Source of the DNA: Streptococcus suis S735
GTDB taxonomy: Bacteria > Bacillota > Bacilli > Lactobacillales > Streptococcaceae
Reading direction: 5' to 3'
Length of the DNA: 64,000 bases
Assembly: GCF_000294495.1 (NCBI RefSeq)
Contig: NC_018526.1
Span: forward strand, 1 to 64,000
Shown: piece after piece, positions 1 to 10,057 of the stretch
Layout: every line of letters begins with the position of its first letter
Numbering within the stretch: the first letter of the stretch is position 1
Translations under genes and position numbers: made by a program
Notes under the pieces: generated by a model
Seen by the model: the letters and a program-made list of their open reading frames with translations, nothing else
Databases searched by the model: none
Told to the model about the DNA's origin: nothing

Positions 1-1374
1 ATGAACCAAGAACAACTTTTTTGGCAACGATTTATTGAATTGGCAAAGGTAAATTTTAAGCCATCTATTTATGATTTTTATGTCGCTGATGCAAAATTAC
101 TCGGAATCAACCAGCAAGTTGCCAATATTTTCTTAAATCGTCCATTTAAAAAAGATTTCTGGGAAAAAAACTTCGAAGAGTTAATGATTGCCGCTAGTTT
201 TGAAAGCTACGGAGAGCCTCTTACCATCCAATATCAATTTACAGAGGATGAACAGGAGATTAGGAATACTACAAACACAAGAAGTTCAATAGTTCACCAG
301 GTACAGACACTTGAGCCGGCTACTCCTCAAGAAACTTTTAAACCGGTTCATTCTGATATAAAATCCCAGTACACCTTTGCTAATTTTGTACAAGGAGACA
401 ATAATCACTGGGCAAAGGCTGCAGCTTTAGCTGTATCTGATAACCTAGGTGAGCTCTACAATCCATTATTCATTTTTGGTGGTCCTGGTCTTGGAAAAAC
501 TCATATTTTAAATGCGATTGGAAATAAGGTTCTAGCCGATAATCCCCAGGCAAGGATAAAATATGTCTCATCGGAAACATTCATCAATGAATTTTTAGAA
601 CACCTCCGTCTCAATGATATGGAAAGTTTCAAAAAAACCTATCGCAATCTGGACTTACTTCTAATTGATGATATTCAGTCTCTCCGTAATAAAGCAACAA
701 CACAGGAAGAATTTTTCCATACTTTTAATGCGCTTCATGAAAAAAATAAGCAGATTGTACTCACAAGCGACCGTAATCCCGATCACTTAGACAATTTGGA
801 AGAAAGACTAGTAACACGTTTCAAATGGGGGTTAACCAGTGAAATCACTCCACCTGATTTTGAAACACGTATCGCAATTTTACGTAACAAGTGCGAGAAC
901 CTGCCTTACAACTTTACAAATGAGACGCTATCCTATCTAGCTGGGCAATTTGATTCGAACGTACGTGACCTTGAAGGTGCCTTAAAAGATATCCATTTGA
1001 TAGCCACTATGCGTCAACTGTCTGAGATAAGTGTCGAGGTTGCTGCTGAGGCTATTCGATCAAGAAAACAAACAAATCCACAAAACATGGTTATTCCTAT
1101 TGAGAAAATCCAAACCGAAGTGGGAAATTTCTACGGTGTCAGCTTGAAAGAATTAAAAGGTTCTAAGCGTGTTCAACATATCGTTCACGCGCGACAAGTT
1201 GCTATGTTTTTAGCACGTGAAATGACAGACAATTCCCTTCCAAAAATTGGGAAAGAATTTGGTAATCGAGACCATACAACCGTTATGCATGCATACAATA
1301 AAATAAAAACTCTCCTCTTGGATGATGAGAATTTAGAAATAGAGATTACCAGTATAAAAAATAAACTTCGTTAA
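1..1374 (+). CDS. dnaA: Chromosomal replication initiator DnaA
   Basis: DnaA binds DnaA boxes at oriC, melts the origin and recruits the replicative helicase. The 457-residue protein has the family's usual four-part layout: an N-terminal interaction domain (about 1-80), a variable linker (about 80-120), an AAA+ ATPase with Walker A GGPGLGKT at about 160-167 and a Walker B LLLIDDIQ near 220, and a C-terminal DNA-binding domain with the signature around [11 protein letters not shown] near 420. It is the first gene of the window, so its own promoter lies upstream and out of view. DnaA boxes follow in the gap to dnaN. Confidence 0.99.
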   Translation: MNQEQLFWQRFIELAKVNFKPSIYDFYVADAKLLGINQQVANIFLNRPFKKDFWEKNFEELMIAASFESYGEPLTIQYQFTEDEQEIRNTTNTRSSIVHQVQTLEPATPQETFKPVHSDIKSQYTFANFVQGDNNHWAKAAALAVSDNLGELYNPLFIFGGPGLGKTHILNAIGNKVLADNPQARIKYVSSETFINEFLEHLRLNDMESFKKTYRNLDLLLIDDIQSLRNKATTQEEFFHTFNALHEKNKQIVLTSDRNPDHLDNLEERLVTRFKWGLTSEITPPDFETRIAILRNKCENLPYNFTNETLSYLAGQFDSNVRDLEGALKDIHLIATMRQLSEISVEVAAEAIRSRKQTNPQNMVIPIEKIQTEVGNFYGVSLKELKGSKRVQHIVHARQVAMFLAREMTDNSLPKIGKEFGNRDHTTVMHAYNKIKTLLLDDENLEIEITSIKNKLR

Positions 1375-1527
1375 CCTGTGTATAACTTTTTTAAAAAACT
1401 CTGTTTTTTCCACAAGTTGTGAACAAGTTAATTTCCGCAGTTTTATTGGTCTTTCATCACTTTTCCACAGAATACACAGAGACTACTATTACTATTAACC
1501 TTATAGATAATAAATAAAGGAGAATCC
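1375..1527. other. oriC segment with DnaA boxes between dnaA and dnaN
   Basis: This AT-rich gap holds near-consensus DnaA boxes (consensus TTATCCACA): TTTTCCACA at 1406-1414 and at 1461-1469, each one mismatch, and an inverted TGTGTATAA at 1377-1385 (TTATACACA on the other strand, one mismatch). Clustered boxes here are normal for the downstream half of a firmicute origin. The dnaN promoter must also lie here, and its ribosome site is AAAGGAG at about 1516-1522. Confidence 0.75.
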
Positions 1528-2664
1528 ATGATTCAATTTTCTATTAATAAAAATATATTTCTACAAGCACTTAGTATTACTAAACGGGCAATCAGTACAA
1601 AAAATGCTATTCCAATTCTTTCAACAGTAAAAATTACAGTAACTAGTGAAGGAATCACTTTAACTGGTTCAAATGGACAAATCTCGATAGAACATTTTAT
1701 TTCTATTCAAGATGAAAATGCAGGGCTTTTGATCAGTTCTCCAGGTTCCATTCTCTTAGAAGCTGGTTTCTTTATTAATGTCGTATCCAGTATGCCGGAT
1801 TTGGTCCTTGACTTCAATGAAATTGAACAAAAGCAAATCGTTTTGACAAGTGGTAAGTCTGAAATCACATTAAAGGGAAAAGAAGCAGAACAGTATCCTC
1901 GTTTACAGGAAGTTCCAACTTCAAAACCATTGGTGTTAGAAACCAAAGTATTAAAACAAACAATTAATGAAACAGCATTTGCAGCTTCTACACAAGAAAG
2001 TCGTCCTATTCTTACGGGTGTTCATTTTGTTTTAACAGAAAATAAAAATCTAAAAACTGTTGCAACAGATTCACACCGTATGAGCCAACGGAAATTGGTC
2101 CTTGATACCTCTGGTGATGATTTTAATGTTGTCATTCCAAGTCGTTCTCTCCGTGAATTTACTGCAGTTTTTACAGATGATATTGAAACAGTAGAAGTCT
2201 TCTTTTCAAATAATCAAATCCTTTTTAGAAGCGAGCATATTAGCTTCTATACACGCTTATTAGAAGGTACCTACCCTGATACCGACCGCTTAATTCCAAC
2301 TGAGTTTAAAACAACTGCAATTTTTGATACTGCAAATCTTCGTCACTCGATGGAGCGTGCTCGTCTTCTTTCAAATGCAACCCAAAATGGTACAGTAAAA
2401 CTAGAAATTGCTAATAATGTTGTATCGGCTCATGTAAATTCTCCAGAAGTTGGACGTGTGAATGAGGAATTAGATACTGTAGAAGTATCAGGTGAAGATT
2501 TAGTAATCAGCTTTAACCCAACTTACTTGATAGAAGCATTGAAAGCCACAACTAGTGAACAAGTGAAAATTAGCTTTATCTCTTCTGTCCGTCCATTTAC
2601 ATTGATTCCAAATAATGAAGGGGAAGATTTTATTCAATTGGTTACACCAGTTCGTACCAACTAA
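1528..2664 (+). CDS. dnaN: DNA polymerase III beta sliding clamp
   Basis: The beta clamp is a ring-shaped homodimer that tethers DNA polymerase III and other DnaN-binding proteins to DNA. The 378-residue length and the three tandem clamp folds of about 120 residues each fit the family. The C-terminal end carries the usual IQLVTPVRT tail, which closes the third fold. It follows dnaA across the oriC gap, the standard arrangement, and a hairpin terminator follows 12 nt after its stop. Confidence 0.99.
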   Translation: MIQFSINKNIFLQALSITKRAISTKNAIPILSTVKITVTSEGITLTGSNGQISIEHFISIQDENAGLLISSPGSILLEAGFFINVVSSMPDLVLDFNEIEQKQIVLTSGKSEITLKGKEAEQYPRLQEVPTSKPLVLETKVLKQTINETAFAASTQESRPILTGVHFVLTENKNLKTVATDSHRMSQRKLVLDTSGDDFNVVIPSRSLREFTAVFTDDIETVEVFFSNNQILFRSEHISFYTRLLEGTYPDTDRLIPTEFKTTAIFDTANLRHSMERARLLSNATQNGTVKLEIANNVVSAHVNSPEVGRVNEELDTVEVSGEDLVISFNPTYLIEALKATTSEQVKISFISSVRPFTLIPNNEGEDFIQLVTPVRTN

Positions 2665-2675
2665 ATAATATTAAG

Positions 2676-2698
2676 AACGGCTAAACTAGCCGTTTTTA
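2676..2698 (+). terminator. Rho-independent terminator after dnaN
   Basis: An 8-bp stem AACGGCTA / TAGCCGTT with a 3-nt loop is followed directly by a T-run. It separates dnaN from the lipid kinase gene. Confidence 0.85.
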
Positions 2699-2755
2699 TG
2701 TTATACTAAAAAATAGCACCTAGCTTATTTTTATATATTTAGTGATGGGGAATAA

Positions 2756-3637
2756 ATGACGTTATATATATTAGCTAATCCTAATGCTGGTAGCCATACT
2801 GCTGAACATATCATATTCAAAATAAAAGAAAGTTATCCACAGCTTGCAGTTAACATTTTTATGACAGTTGGTCCTGAGGATGAAAAAAGTCAAATAGAGG
2901 CTATTTTAAAGGAGTTTGTCAGTAGTGAAGATCAATTAATGATTTTAGGCGGAGACGGCACACTATCTAAAGCTTTGCGTTTTTGGCCAGCTAGTCTACC
3001 GTTTGCTTATTATCCAACAGGATCTGGAAATGATTTTGCTAAGGCAATGAATATAACATCGCTATATAGAAGTGTAGATGCCATTTTAGAGAGAAAAACA
3101 AGTCGGATATATGTTTTAAACAGTTCATACGGAACGGTTGTAAACAGTATGGATTTTGGCTTTGCAGCTCAAGTTATCAATGGTTCAACGAATTCAATTT
3201 TGAAAAAAATTCTGAACAAGGTAAAACTTGGGAAGTTAACTTATCTATTCTTTGGTATTAAAACATTATTTTCAAAACAAGCTATAAACTTAGAATTAAC
3301 TCTTGATGAAAAATCTTATCAGTTAGATAATCTCTTTTTTATTTCTGTAGCAAATAGTCTTTATTTTGGTGGAGGAATCATGATATGGCCAACAGCAAGT
3401 GCTAAAAAGAAGGAAGTAGATATTGTTTACTTCAAAAATGGAAATTTCTACCAACGTCTACAATCATTGTTAGCCTTATTAACGAAGAGGCATGAATCTT
3501 CTCATACGATTCAGCATTTAACAGGGGTAGATGTAGTTTTAAAATCAAAAGAAAAATTATTATTGCAAATAGATGGAGAGACATGCACTGCAAATGAGGT
3601 AACGTTAACCTATCAGGAAAGAAGTATGTATCTTTAA
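2756..3637 (+). CDS. Diacylglycerol kinase family lipid kinase
   Basis: This is a 293-residue soluble DAGK-catalytic-domain protein (DagK/YegS/BmrU type), which phosphorylates diacylglycerol or a related lipid with ATP and so recycles lipid for phospholipid synthesis. The nucleotide-binding motif GGDGTLSKAL sits near residues 63-72 and the second conserved stretch PTGSGNDFAKAM near 90-101. A LQIDGE stretch near the C-terminus matches the family. A weak GGGG ribosome site lies 5 nt before the ATG. The real substrate cannot be read from sequence. The next gene starts 9 nt downstream, so the two are probably cotranscribed. Confidence 0.85.
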   Translation: MTLYILANPNAGSHTAEHIIFKIKESYPQLAVNIFMTVGPEDEKSQIEAILKEFVSSEDQLMILGGDGTLSKALRFWPASLPFAYYPTGSGNDFAKAMNITSLYRSVDAILERKTSRIYVLNSSYGTVVNSMDFGFAAQVINGSTNSILKKILNKVKLGKLTYLFFGIKTLFSKQAINLELTLDEKSYQLDNLFFISVANSLYFGGGIMIWPTASAKKKEVDIVYFKNGNFYQRLQSLLALLTKRHESSHTIQHLTGVDVVLKSKEKLLLQIDGETCTANEVTLTYQERSMYL

Positions 3638-3646
3638 GGAGGAAGT

Positions 3647-3850
3647 ATGTACCAATTAGGAACCTTTGTCGAAATGAAAAAGCCCCATGCCTGTGTCATC
3701 AAATCGACCGGAAAGAAGGCTAATAAATGGGAGGTTATCCGTCTAGGAGCGGATATTAAAATCCGCTGTACCAACTGTGACCATGTCGTTATGATGAGCC
3801 GGCATGATTTTGAACGAAAAATGAAACAAGTTCTGCCAAGTGAAGCCTAG
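3647..3850 (+). CDS. DUF951 small conserved protein
   Basis: This 67-residue protein matches the DUF951 family found next to dnaN and ychF in streptococci. It is compact and basic, and has a CTNC pair in the stretch around residue 42-47 (IRCTNCDHVVMM), which could be a half zinc-binding site or part of a nucleic-acid-binding fold. The ribosome site AAGGAGG overlaps the stop of the lipid kinase gene, which argues for translational coupling. No function is known to me. Confidence 0.85.
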   Translation: MYQLGTFVEMKKPHACVIKSTGKKANKWEVIRLGADIKIRCTNCDHVVMMSRHDFERKMKQVLPSEA

Positions 3851-3946
3851 TTGACAGTTTGCAACTACTGGTTGCGAATTTTTCCTAAAAAGTGCTAGTC
3901 AACTGTTCCTTTCTAAACTATAATAGACTTAGAAAAAAGAGGAGGA
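3849..3946 (+). promoter_or_regulatory. Promoter of the XRE regulator with inverted repeats
   Basis: A perfect -10 TATAAT lies at 3919-3924, about 30 nt before the gene. Upstream are two nested inverted repeats: AGTTGAC (3849-3855) with GTCAACT (3898-3904), and TTGCAAC / GTTGCGAA between them. The pairing suggests an operator for the XRE regulator itself, which is inference. Confidence 0.55.
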
Positions 3947-3953
3947 AATGATC

Positions 3954-4313
3954 ATGAAGCAGTTAGCACAGCAAATTCGAGTTTTACGCACAGCCAAGAA
4001 CCTATCCCAAGATGAGTTGGCAGAGAAACTCTATATTTCCCGTCAGGCTGTTTCCAAGTGGGAAAATGGTGAAGCCACACCAGATATTGACAAACTGGTC
4101 CAGCTGGCAGAAATCTTTGGTGTCAGTCTGGATTATCTGGTTTTAGGGAAAGAACCTGAGAAGGAAATTGTGGTGGAACAACGAGGAAAAATGAATGGTT
4201 GGGAATTCTTGAACGAAGAATCCAAACGACCTCTTACAAGAGGAGATGTTGTCCTTCTCATTTTTCTTGCAGTTATGCTTTTAGGTGGATTATTTATTAA
4301 GCATTATTTTTAA
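3954..4313 (+). CDS. XRE-family regulator with C-terminal membrane anchor
   Basis: A lambda-repressor-like helix-turn-helix occupies about residues 5-62 (motif NLSQDELAEKLYISRQAVSKWENGEATPD, quoted in part as SRQAVSKWENG). A single hydrophobic segment VVLLIFLAVMLLGGLFI lies at the very C-terminus, so this is likely a membrane-tethered transcription factor. I chose the ATG at 3954, not the one at 3948, because the GGAGG ribosome site at 3941-3945 is 8 nt from it but only 2 nt from the earlier ATG. A strong terminator follows, so it is a one-gene unit. The target genes are unknown. Confidence 0.8.
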   Translation: MKQLAQQIRVLRTAKNLSQDELAEKLYISRQAVSKWENGEATPDIDKLVQLAEIFGVSLDYLVLGKEPEKEIVVEQRGKMNGWEFLNEESKRPLTRGDVVLLIFLAVMLLGGLFIKHYF

Positions 4314-4315
4314 CG

Positions 4316-4340
4316 AAGCTTGCCAAACAGCAAGCTTTTT
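4316..4340 (+). terminator. Rho-independent terminator after the XRE gene
   Basis: Stem AAGCTTGC / GCAAGCTT with a 6-nt loop is followed by TTTTT. A TATAAT at 4355-4360 just beyond it is the likely ychF promoter -10. Confidence 0.85.
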
Positions 4341-4398
4341 CTCTACTTTTCTGCTATAATAGTCATGATTGAATTTTTAATTGGAGAGTAAAAAAAAC

Positions 4399-5514
4399 AT
4401 GTCTTTAACAGCAGGAATCGTCGGTTTGCCAAACGTTGGTAAATCAACCCTATTTAACGCAATTACCAAGGCAGGAGCAGAAGCTGCAAACTACCCTTTC
4501 GCAACTATTGATCCAAACGTCGGCATGGTAGAAGTGCCCGATGAGCGTCTGCAGAAGTTGACCGAACTCATCATCCCTAAAAAGACAGTGCCAACGACTT
4601 TTGAATTTACTGATATTGCTGGTATCGTAAAAGGTGCTTCTAAAGGTGAAGGACTTGGAAATAAATTCTTGGCCAATATCCGCGAAGTTGATGCGATTGT
4701 CCACGTTGTGCGTGCCTTTGACGATGAAAATGTCATGCGTGAACAAGGCCGTGAAGATGCCTTTGTGGATCCAATCGCTGATATTGATACCATTAACCTA
4801 GAATTGATTTTGGCGGACCTAGAGAGCATCAACAAGCGTTATGCGCGTGTAGAAAAAATGGCCCGTACGCAAAAAGACAAAGATTCTGTCGCAGAATTTG
4901 CAGTTCTTGAAAAAATCAAACCTGTCCTAGAAGACGGAAAATCTGCCCGCACAGTTGAGTTCACAGATGAAGAACAAAAAATCGTTAAGCAACTCTTCCT
5001 CTTGACCACTAAACCCGTCCTCTATGTTGCCAATGTTGATGAAGACAAGGTAGCAGATCCTGAGGCTATCAGTTATGTTCAGCAAATCCGTGACTTTGCA
5101 GCAACAGAAAATGCAGAAGTGGTGGTGATCTCTGCGCGTGCTGAAGAAGAAATTTCAGAACTCGACGATGAAGACAAGGGCGAGTTTTTAGAAGCACTCG
5201 GATTAACAGAATCTGGCGTGGACAAATTAACACGTGCAGCCTATCACTTGCTTGGTCTAGGCACCTACTTTACAGCAGGGGAGAAGGAGGTTCGTGCTTG
5301 GACCTTCAAACGTGGTATGAAAGCTCCTCAGTGTGCAGGCATTATCCATTCAGACTTCGAAAAAGGTTTTATCCGTGCCGTTACCATGTCATACGATGAT
5401 TTAATGACCTACGGCTCTGAGAAGGCTGTTAAAGAAGCAGGACGCCTTCGTGAAGAAGGAAAAGAGTACGTGGTTCAAGATGGGGACATCATGGAGTTCC
5501 GCTTTAACGTTTGA
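4399..5514 (+). CDS. ychF: Redox/ribosome-associated ATPase YchF (OLA1 family)
   Basis: YchF is an Obg-family P-loop protein that prefers ATP, binds the ribosome and takes part in stress responses. The 371-residue product begins MSLTAGIVGLPNVGKST, so the G1 loop GLPNVGKST is near residues 8-16, with NYPFATIDPN (G2) following and the DIAGIVKGAS G3 near 70. The C-terminal TGS-like domain ends in DGDIMEFRFNV, the family's normal end. I start at ATG 4399, with a GGAGAG ribosome site at 4383-4388; a TTG at 4381 would add six unsupported residues. Confidence 0.97.
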   Translation: MSLTAGIVGLPNVGKSTLFNAITKAGAEAANYPFATIDPNVGMVEVPDERLQKLTELIIPKKTVPTTFEFTDIAGIVKGASKGEGLGNKFLANIREVDAIVHVVRAFDDENVMREQGREDAFVDPIADIDTINLELILADLESINKRYARVEKMARTQKDKDSVAEFAVLEKIKPVLEDGKSARTVEFTDEEQKIVKQLFLLTTKPVLYVANVDEDKVADPEAISYVQQIRDFAATENAEVVVISARAEEEISELDDEDKGEFLEALGLTESGVDKLTRAAYHLLGLGTYFTAGEKEVRAWTFKRGMKAPQCAGIIHSDFEKGFIRAVTMSYDDLMTYGSEKAVKEAGRLREEGKEYVVQDGDIMEFRFNV

Positions 5515-5671
5515 TTGCTAAACTGTCCTTATTCTTCGTTGTTTTACCTTGCCATACCATCAGTATTGTCTGCGGTTTCAACGCCTAGACTAAGAACAGT
5601 TTATCGCATCAAAGAGGATGATTACTTGGTTGGAAAGCTTTTTCCAGCCTTTTGGTATTTAAGGAGAAAAA
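5515..5671. other. ychF-pth intergenic spacer with hairpin
   Basis: There is no convincing gene here. A hairpin GGTTGGAAA / TTTCCAGCC followed by TTTT (5628-5653) lies just ahead of the pth ribosome site and may be a weak terminator or attenuator. Confidence 0.5.
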
Positions 5672-6241
5672 ATGACACGATTGATTATCGGTTTGGGAAA
5701 TCCCGGAGACCGCTATTTTGAAACAAAACATAACGTTGGTTTTATGCTGCTGGATAAGATTGCTAAGCGTGAAAATGTGACCTTTAACCACGATAAGATT
5801 TTCCAAGCAGACATTGCCACAACCTTTATTGATGGTGAAAAAATTTACCTGGTCAAACCAACGACTTTCATGAATGAATCAGGTAAGGCTGTCCATGCCT
5901 TAATGACTTATTATGGTCTGGATGCAACTGATATTTTAGTAGCTTATGACGACTTGGACATGGCTGTTGGAAAAATCCGTTTCCGTCAAAAAGGCTCAGC
6001 TGGTGGCCACAATGGTATCAAATCCATTGTCAAGCATATTGGAACACAGGAATTTGACCGTATCAAGATTGGTATTGGGCGTCCTAAAGGAAAAATGAGC
6101 GTTGTAAACCATGTCTTGTCTGGCTTTGATATAGAGGACCGTATTGAAATCGACTTAGCACTAGATAAACTTGACAAGGCTGTCAACGTATATCTCGAAG
6201 AAGATGATTTTGATACAGTAATGAGAAAGTTTAACGGATAA
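5672..6241 (+). CDS. pth: Peptidyl-tRNA hydrolase
   Basis: Pth cleaves peptidyl-tRNA released by stalled or aborted translation. The 189-residue length is typical. Visible family motifs are [18 protein letters not shown] near residues 7-24 (His20 is the expected catalytic base), [10 protein letters not shown] near 66-75, and [13 protein letters not shown] with [12 protein letters not shown] near 93-121. The ribosome site AAGGAG lies 8 nt before the ATG. The stop overlaps the mfd start by one base, so the two are translationally coupled. Confidence 0.98.
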   Translation: MTRLIIGLGNPGDRYFETKHNVGFMLLDKIAKRENVTFNHDKIFQADIATTFIDGEKIYLVKPTTFMNESGKAVHALMTYYGLDATDILVAYDDLDMAVGKIRFRQKGSAGGHNGIKSIVKHIGTQEFDRIKIGIGRPKGKMSVVNHVLSGFDIEDRIEIDLALDKLDKAVNVYLEEDDFDTVMRKFNG

Positions 6242-9200
6242 TGAATATACTCGATTTACTTCACAAGAACAAGCAAATCAATCAATGGCAGTCAGGATTG
6301 AATCAATCAACACGTCAGTTATTATTAGGACTATCTGGGACTAGTAAGTCACTTATAATGGCGACTGCCTATGATTGTTTGGCCGAAAAGATTATGATTG
6401 TGACTGCCACTCAAAATGATGCTGAGAAATTAGTTGCAGATTTAACAGCCATTATTGGAAGTGAGAATGTTTACAACTTTTTTACAGATGATAGTCCTAT
6501 TGCCGAGTTTGTTTTTGCATCAAAAGAACGGACTCAATCAAGGATTGACAGTTTAAATTTCTTGACAGATTCTACCAGTTCAGGAATTTTAGTTGCTAGT
6601 ATAGTTGCTTGTCGGGTCTTATTGCCGAGTCCTGAGACTTATAAAGGTTCTAAAATACAGCTTGAAGTTGGTCAAGAAATAGAAGTTGACAAACTTGTAA
6701 AGAACCTTGTCAACATCGGCTACAAAAAAGTGTCTCGTGTATTAACCCAGGGAGAATTTAGCCAACGAGGTGATATTCTAGATATTTTTGACATGCAATC
6801 AGAAACACCTTACCGAATAGAATTTTTTGGAGATGAGATTGATGGCATTCGTATCTTTGATGTTGACAGTCAAAAATCCTTAGAAAATCTAGACGAAATC
6901 TCGATCTCTCCAGCTTCCGATATCATTTTGTCTTCAGAAGACTATAGTAGAGCTAGCCAATACATTCAGACAGCTATTGAACAATCGACTCTAGAGGAGC
7001 AACAGTCTTACTTACGAGAAGTCTTAGCTGATATGCAGACGGAGTACCGGCATCCAGATTTGCGTAAATTCTTGTCCTGTATCTATGAACAATCATGGAC
7101 ATTGTTGGATTACTTGCCAAAGAGTTCTCCCTTATTTTTGGATGATTTTCATAAAATCGCTGATAAGCAGGCTCAATTTGAAAAAGAAATTGCAGACTTG
7201 TTGACAGATGATTTACAGAAGGGTAAAACAGTGTCAAGTTTGAAATATTTTGCCTCAACTTATGCTGAATTGAGAAAATACAAACCTGCCACCTTCTTTT
7301 CAAGTTTTCAAAAAGGTTTAGGAAATGTAAAGTTTGATGCTCTTTATCAATTCACACAGCATCCTATGCAGGAATTTTTCCACCAGATTCCACTGTTAAA
7401 AGATGAATTGACTCGGTATGCGAAATCAAACAATACCGTTGTTATTCAAGCGAGTTCTGATGTAAGTTTACAGACTTTACAGAAAAATTTACAAGAGTAT
7501 GATATCCATCTTCCAGTACATGCAGCAGATAAGTTAGTAGAAGGTCAGCAACAGGTTACGATTGGTCAGTTAGCTTCAGGTTTTCATTTGATGGATGAGA
7601 AACTAGTTTTCATCACTGAAAAAGAGATTTTCAATAAGAAAATGAAGCGTAAGACACGTAGAACCAATATTTCTAACGCTGAACGTATTAAGGACTATAG
7701 TGAATTAGCAGTTGGTGACTATGTTGTTCACCATGTTCATGGTATCGGTCAATACTTAGGAATTGAGACTATTGAAATTTCAGGCATTCATCGTGATTAT
7801 TTAACGGTTCAATATCAAAACTCCGATCGCATTTCTATTCCTGTAGAACAAATTGATCTTCTCTCCAAATACTTAGCGTCCGATGGGAAAGCTCCAAAAG
7901 TTAATAAACTAAACGATGGCCGGTTCCAACGAACCAAGCAAAAAGTTCAGAAGCAAGTGGAGGATATTGCAGATGATTTGATTAAGCTTTATGCGGAGCG
8001 TAGTCAGCTGAAAGGCTTTGCCTTTTCACCTGATGATGAAAATCAAGTTGAATTTGACAACTACTTTACACACGTGGAAACCGATGACCAACTCCGTTCC
8101 ATTGATGAAATCAAAAAAGACATGGAAAAAGACTCTCCAATGGACCGTCTGTTAGTAGGAGATGTCGGATTTGGTAAGACAGAGGTAGCCATGCGCGCTG
8201 CTTTCAAAGCAGTCAATGATGGCAAGCAAGTAGCTATTCTTGTACCTACGACTGTTTTAGCCCAGCAACACTATGCTAATTTCCAAGAACGGTTTGCAGA
8301 ATTTCCCGTCAATGTGGATGTTATGAGTCGTTTTAAAACAAAGGCAGAGCAGGAAAAAACACTTGAGAAGTTGAAAAAAGGCCAAGTTGACATCTTGATT
8401 GGTACCCATCGCCTTCTATCAAAAGATGTTGTTTTTGCTGATTTAGGTTTACTGGTTATTGACGAAGAGCAACGGTTTGGTGTCAAGCATAAGGAACGCT
8501 TGAAGGAACTGAAAAAGAAAATAGATGTCCTAACCTTGACTGCAACTCCGATTCCTCGGACATTGCAAATGTCCATGCTGGGAATCCGCGACTTATCAGT
8601 AATTGAGACTCCACCGACAAATCGCTATCCTGTACAAACTTATGTGATGGAAACAAATCCTTCCGTTATCCGAGATGCAATGCTTCGAGAGATAGATCGC
8701 GGAGGTCAGGTTTACTATCTTTACAATAAAGTTGATACCATTGAACAGAAAGTGTCTGAATTAAAAGAATTGGTTCCAGAAGCTACTATAGGATACGTCC
8801 ATGGACAAATGTCGGAGATCCAATTAGAAAATACTCTCTATGCTTTTGTAGAGGGTGAATATGATATTCTAGTGACCACAACAATCATCGAAACAGGTGT
8901 TGATATTCCAAATGCTAATACACTGTTTATTGAAAATGCAGATCATATGGGACTGTCAACTCTTTATCAACTTAGAGGACGTGTTGGCCGTTCCAGTCGG
9001 ATTGCCTATGCCTATCTCATGTACCGTCCAGACAAGTCCTTGACAGAAGTAGCTGAAAAACGTTTGGAGGCAATCAAGGGCTTTACAGAACTAGGATCAG
9101 GTTTCAAGATTGCCATGCAAGATTTGTCCATTCGTGGTGCGGGAAATATTTTAGGTGCTGCTCAGTCAGGTTTTATTGATTCTGTGGGATATGAGATGTA

Positions 9201-9735
9201 TTCACAATTGCTGGAACAAGCTATCTTGGAAAAACAAGGTAAGGCAACCCAACGTCAGAAGAGTAATTCCGAGGTCAATTTACAGATTGATGCCTATTTA
9301 CCAAGTGATTATATTGGTGATCAGCGACAAAAAATTGAAATTTACAAGCGTATAAAGAATATTGACAGTCGTGTCAACTATCAAGAATTGCAAGAAGAAT
9401 TGATTGACCGTTTTGGAGAGTATCCTGATGTAGTAGCCTACTTGCTTGAAATCGGTCTACTGAAGTCATTTTTAGACCAAGTTTTCTGTCATACAGTTCT
9501 TAGACGACAACATCAAGTGACAGTAACATTCGAACCTATGGCTGGTCAAATTTTCCTAACGCAAGATTACTTTGAAGCTTTATCTGTGACAAATTTGAAA
9601 GCTCAGATAACGGAAAATAAAGGAAAACTAGCTGTTGTGTTTAACATTCAACAGAAAAAAGAATATGAAATATTAGAGGAATTGATTTCTTTTGCCGAAA
9701 AATTAAAAGAAATTAAAGCAAGGAAGGCAGAATAA
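6241..9735 (+). CDS. mfd: Transcription-repair coupling factor Mfd
   Basis: Mfd removes RNA polymerase stalled at DNA damage and recruits UvrA. The 1164-residue length and domain order fit: an N-terminal UvrB-homology part (about 1-350), the CarD/RNA-polymerase-interaction domain (around DYVVHHVHGIGQYLG, near 495-509), a RecG-like translocase with Walker A LVGDVGFGKTE near 637-647 and the DEEQRFG box II near 741, QLRGRVGRS motif VI near 910, and a C-terminal regulatory domain. It sits in its standard place between pth and the S4-domain gene. Confidence 0.98.
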   Translation: MNILDLLHKNKQINQWQSGLNQSTRQLLLGLSGTSKSLIMATAYDCLAEKIMIVTATQNDAEKLVADLTAIIGSENVYNFFTDDSPIAEFVFASKERTQSRIDSLNFLTDSTSSGILVASIVACRVLLPSPETYKGSKIQLEVGQEIEVDKLVKNLVNIGYKKVSRVLTQGEFSQRGDILDIFDMQSETPYRIEFFGDEIDGIRIFDVDSQKSLENLDEISISPASDIILSSEDYSRASQYIQTAIEQSTLEEQQSYLREVLADMQTEYRHPDLRKFLSCIYEQSWTLLDYLPKSSPLFLDDFHKIADKQAQFEKEIADLLTDDLQKGKTVSSLKYFASTYAELRKYKPATFFSSFQKGLGNVKFDALYQFTQHPMQEFFHQIPLLKDELTRYAKSNNTVVIQASSDVSLQTLQKNLQEYDIHLPVHAADKLVEGQQQVTIGQLASGFHLMDEKLVFITEKEIFNKKMKRKTRRTNISNAERIKDYSELAVGDYVVHHVHGIGQYLGIETIEISGIHRDYLTVQYQNSDRISIPVEQIDLLSKYLASDGKAPKVNKLNDGRFQRTKQKVQKQVEDIADDLIKLYAERSQLKGFAFSPDDENQVEFDNYFTHVETDDQLRSIDEIKKDMEKDSPMDRLLVGDVGFGKTEVAMRAAFKAVNDGKQVAILVPTTVLAQQHYANFQERFAEFPVNVDVMSRFKTKAEQEKTLEKLKKGQVDILIGTHRLLSKDVVFADLGLLVIDEEQRFGVKHKERLKELKKKIDVLTLTATPIPRTLQMSMLGIRDLSVIETPPTNRYPVQTYVMETNPSVIRDAMLREIDRGGQVYYLYNKVDTIEQKVSELKELVPEATIGYVHGQMSEIQLENTLYAFVEGEYDILVTTTIIETGVDIPNANTLFIENADHMGLSTLYQLRGRVGRSSRIAYAYLMYRPDKSLTEVAEKRLEAIKGFTELGSGFKIAMQDLSIRGAGNILGAAQSGFIDSVGYEMYSQLLEQAILEKQGKATQRQKSNSEVNLQIDAYLPSDYIGDQRQKIEIYKRIKNIDSRVNYQELQEELIDRFGEYPDVVAYLLEIGLLKSFLDQVFCHTVLRRQHQVTVTFEPMAGQIFLTQDYFEALSVTNLKAQITENKGKLAVVFNIQQKKEYEILEELISFAEKLKEIKARKAE

Positions 9736-9784
9736 ATTTCTCAAATACCTTGAAAAATGGTAAAATAATGAACTGAGGTAAAGT

Positions 9785-10057
9785 ATGAGACTAGATAAAT
9801 ATTTGAAAGTATCCCGCATTATCAAGCGTCGAACAGTTGCGAAGGAAGTTGCCGATAAAGGACGAATAAAAGTCAATGGGATTTTGGCGAAATCTTCAAC
9901 AGATTTAAAAGTAAATGATCAGGTTGAAATCCAATTTGGTAATAAACTACTCACTGTAAAAGTACTTGAAATGAAAGATTCGACTAAAAAAGAAGACGCA
10001 CTGAAAATGTATGAAATTATCAGTGAAAAAAGGATAGAAAAAGATGAAGAAATCTAA
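9785..10057 (+). CDS. rqcP: S4-domain RNA-binding protein RqcP
   Basis: This 90-residue protein is an S4 RNA-binding domain over its first 60 residues ([21 protein letters not shown] onward, quoted as [16 protein letters not shown]). In Bacillus the orthologue (YabO/RqcP) works with RqcH on obstructed 50S subunits to add C-terminal alanine tails in ribosome quality control. Position between mfd and divIC is conserved. Its end overlaps the divIC start by 14 nt, which suggests coupling. Confidence 0.88.
   Translation: MRLDKYLKVSRIIKRRTVAKEVADKGRIKVNGILAKSSTDLKVNDQVEIQFGNKLLTVKVLEMKDSTKKEDALKMYEIISEKRIEKDEEI

Noticed and set aside
5515..5721. 68-codon frame between ychF and pth
   Set aside because: It overlaps the pth start, has no ribosome site, and reads as spacer DNA with a hairpin.
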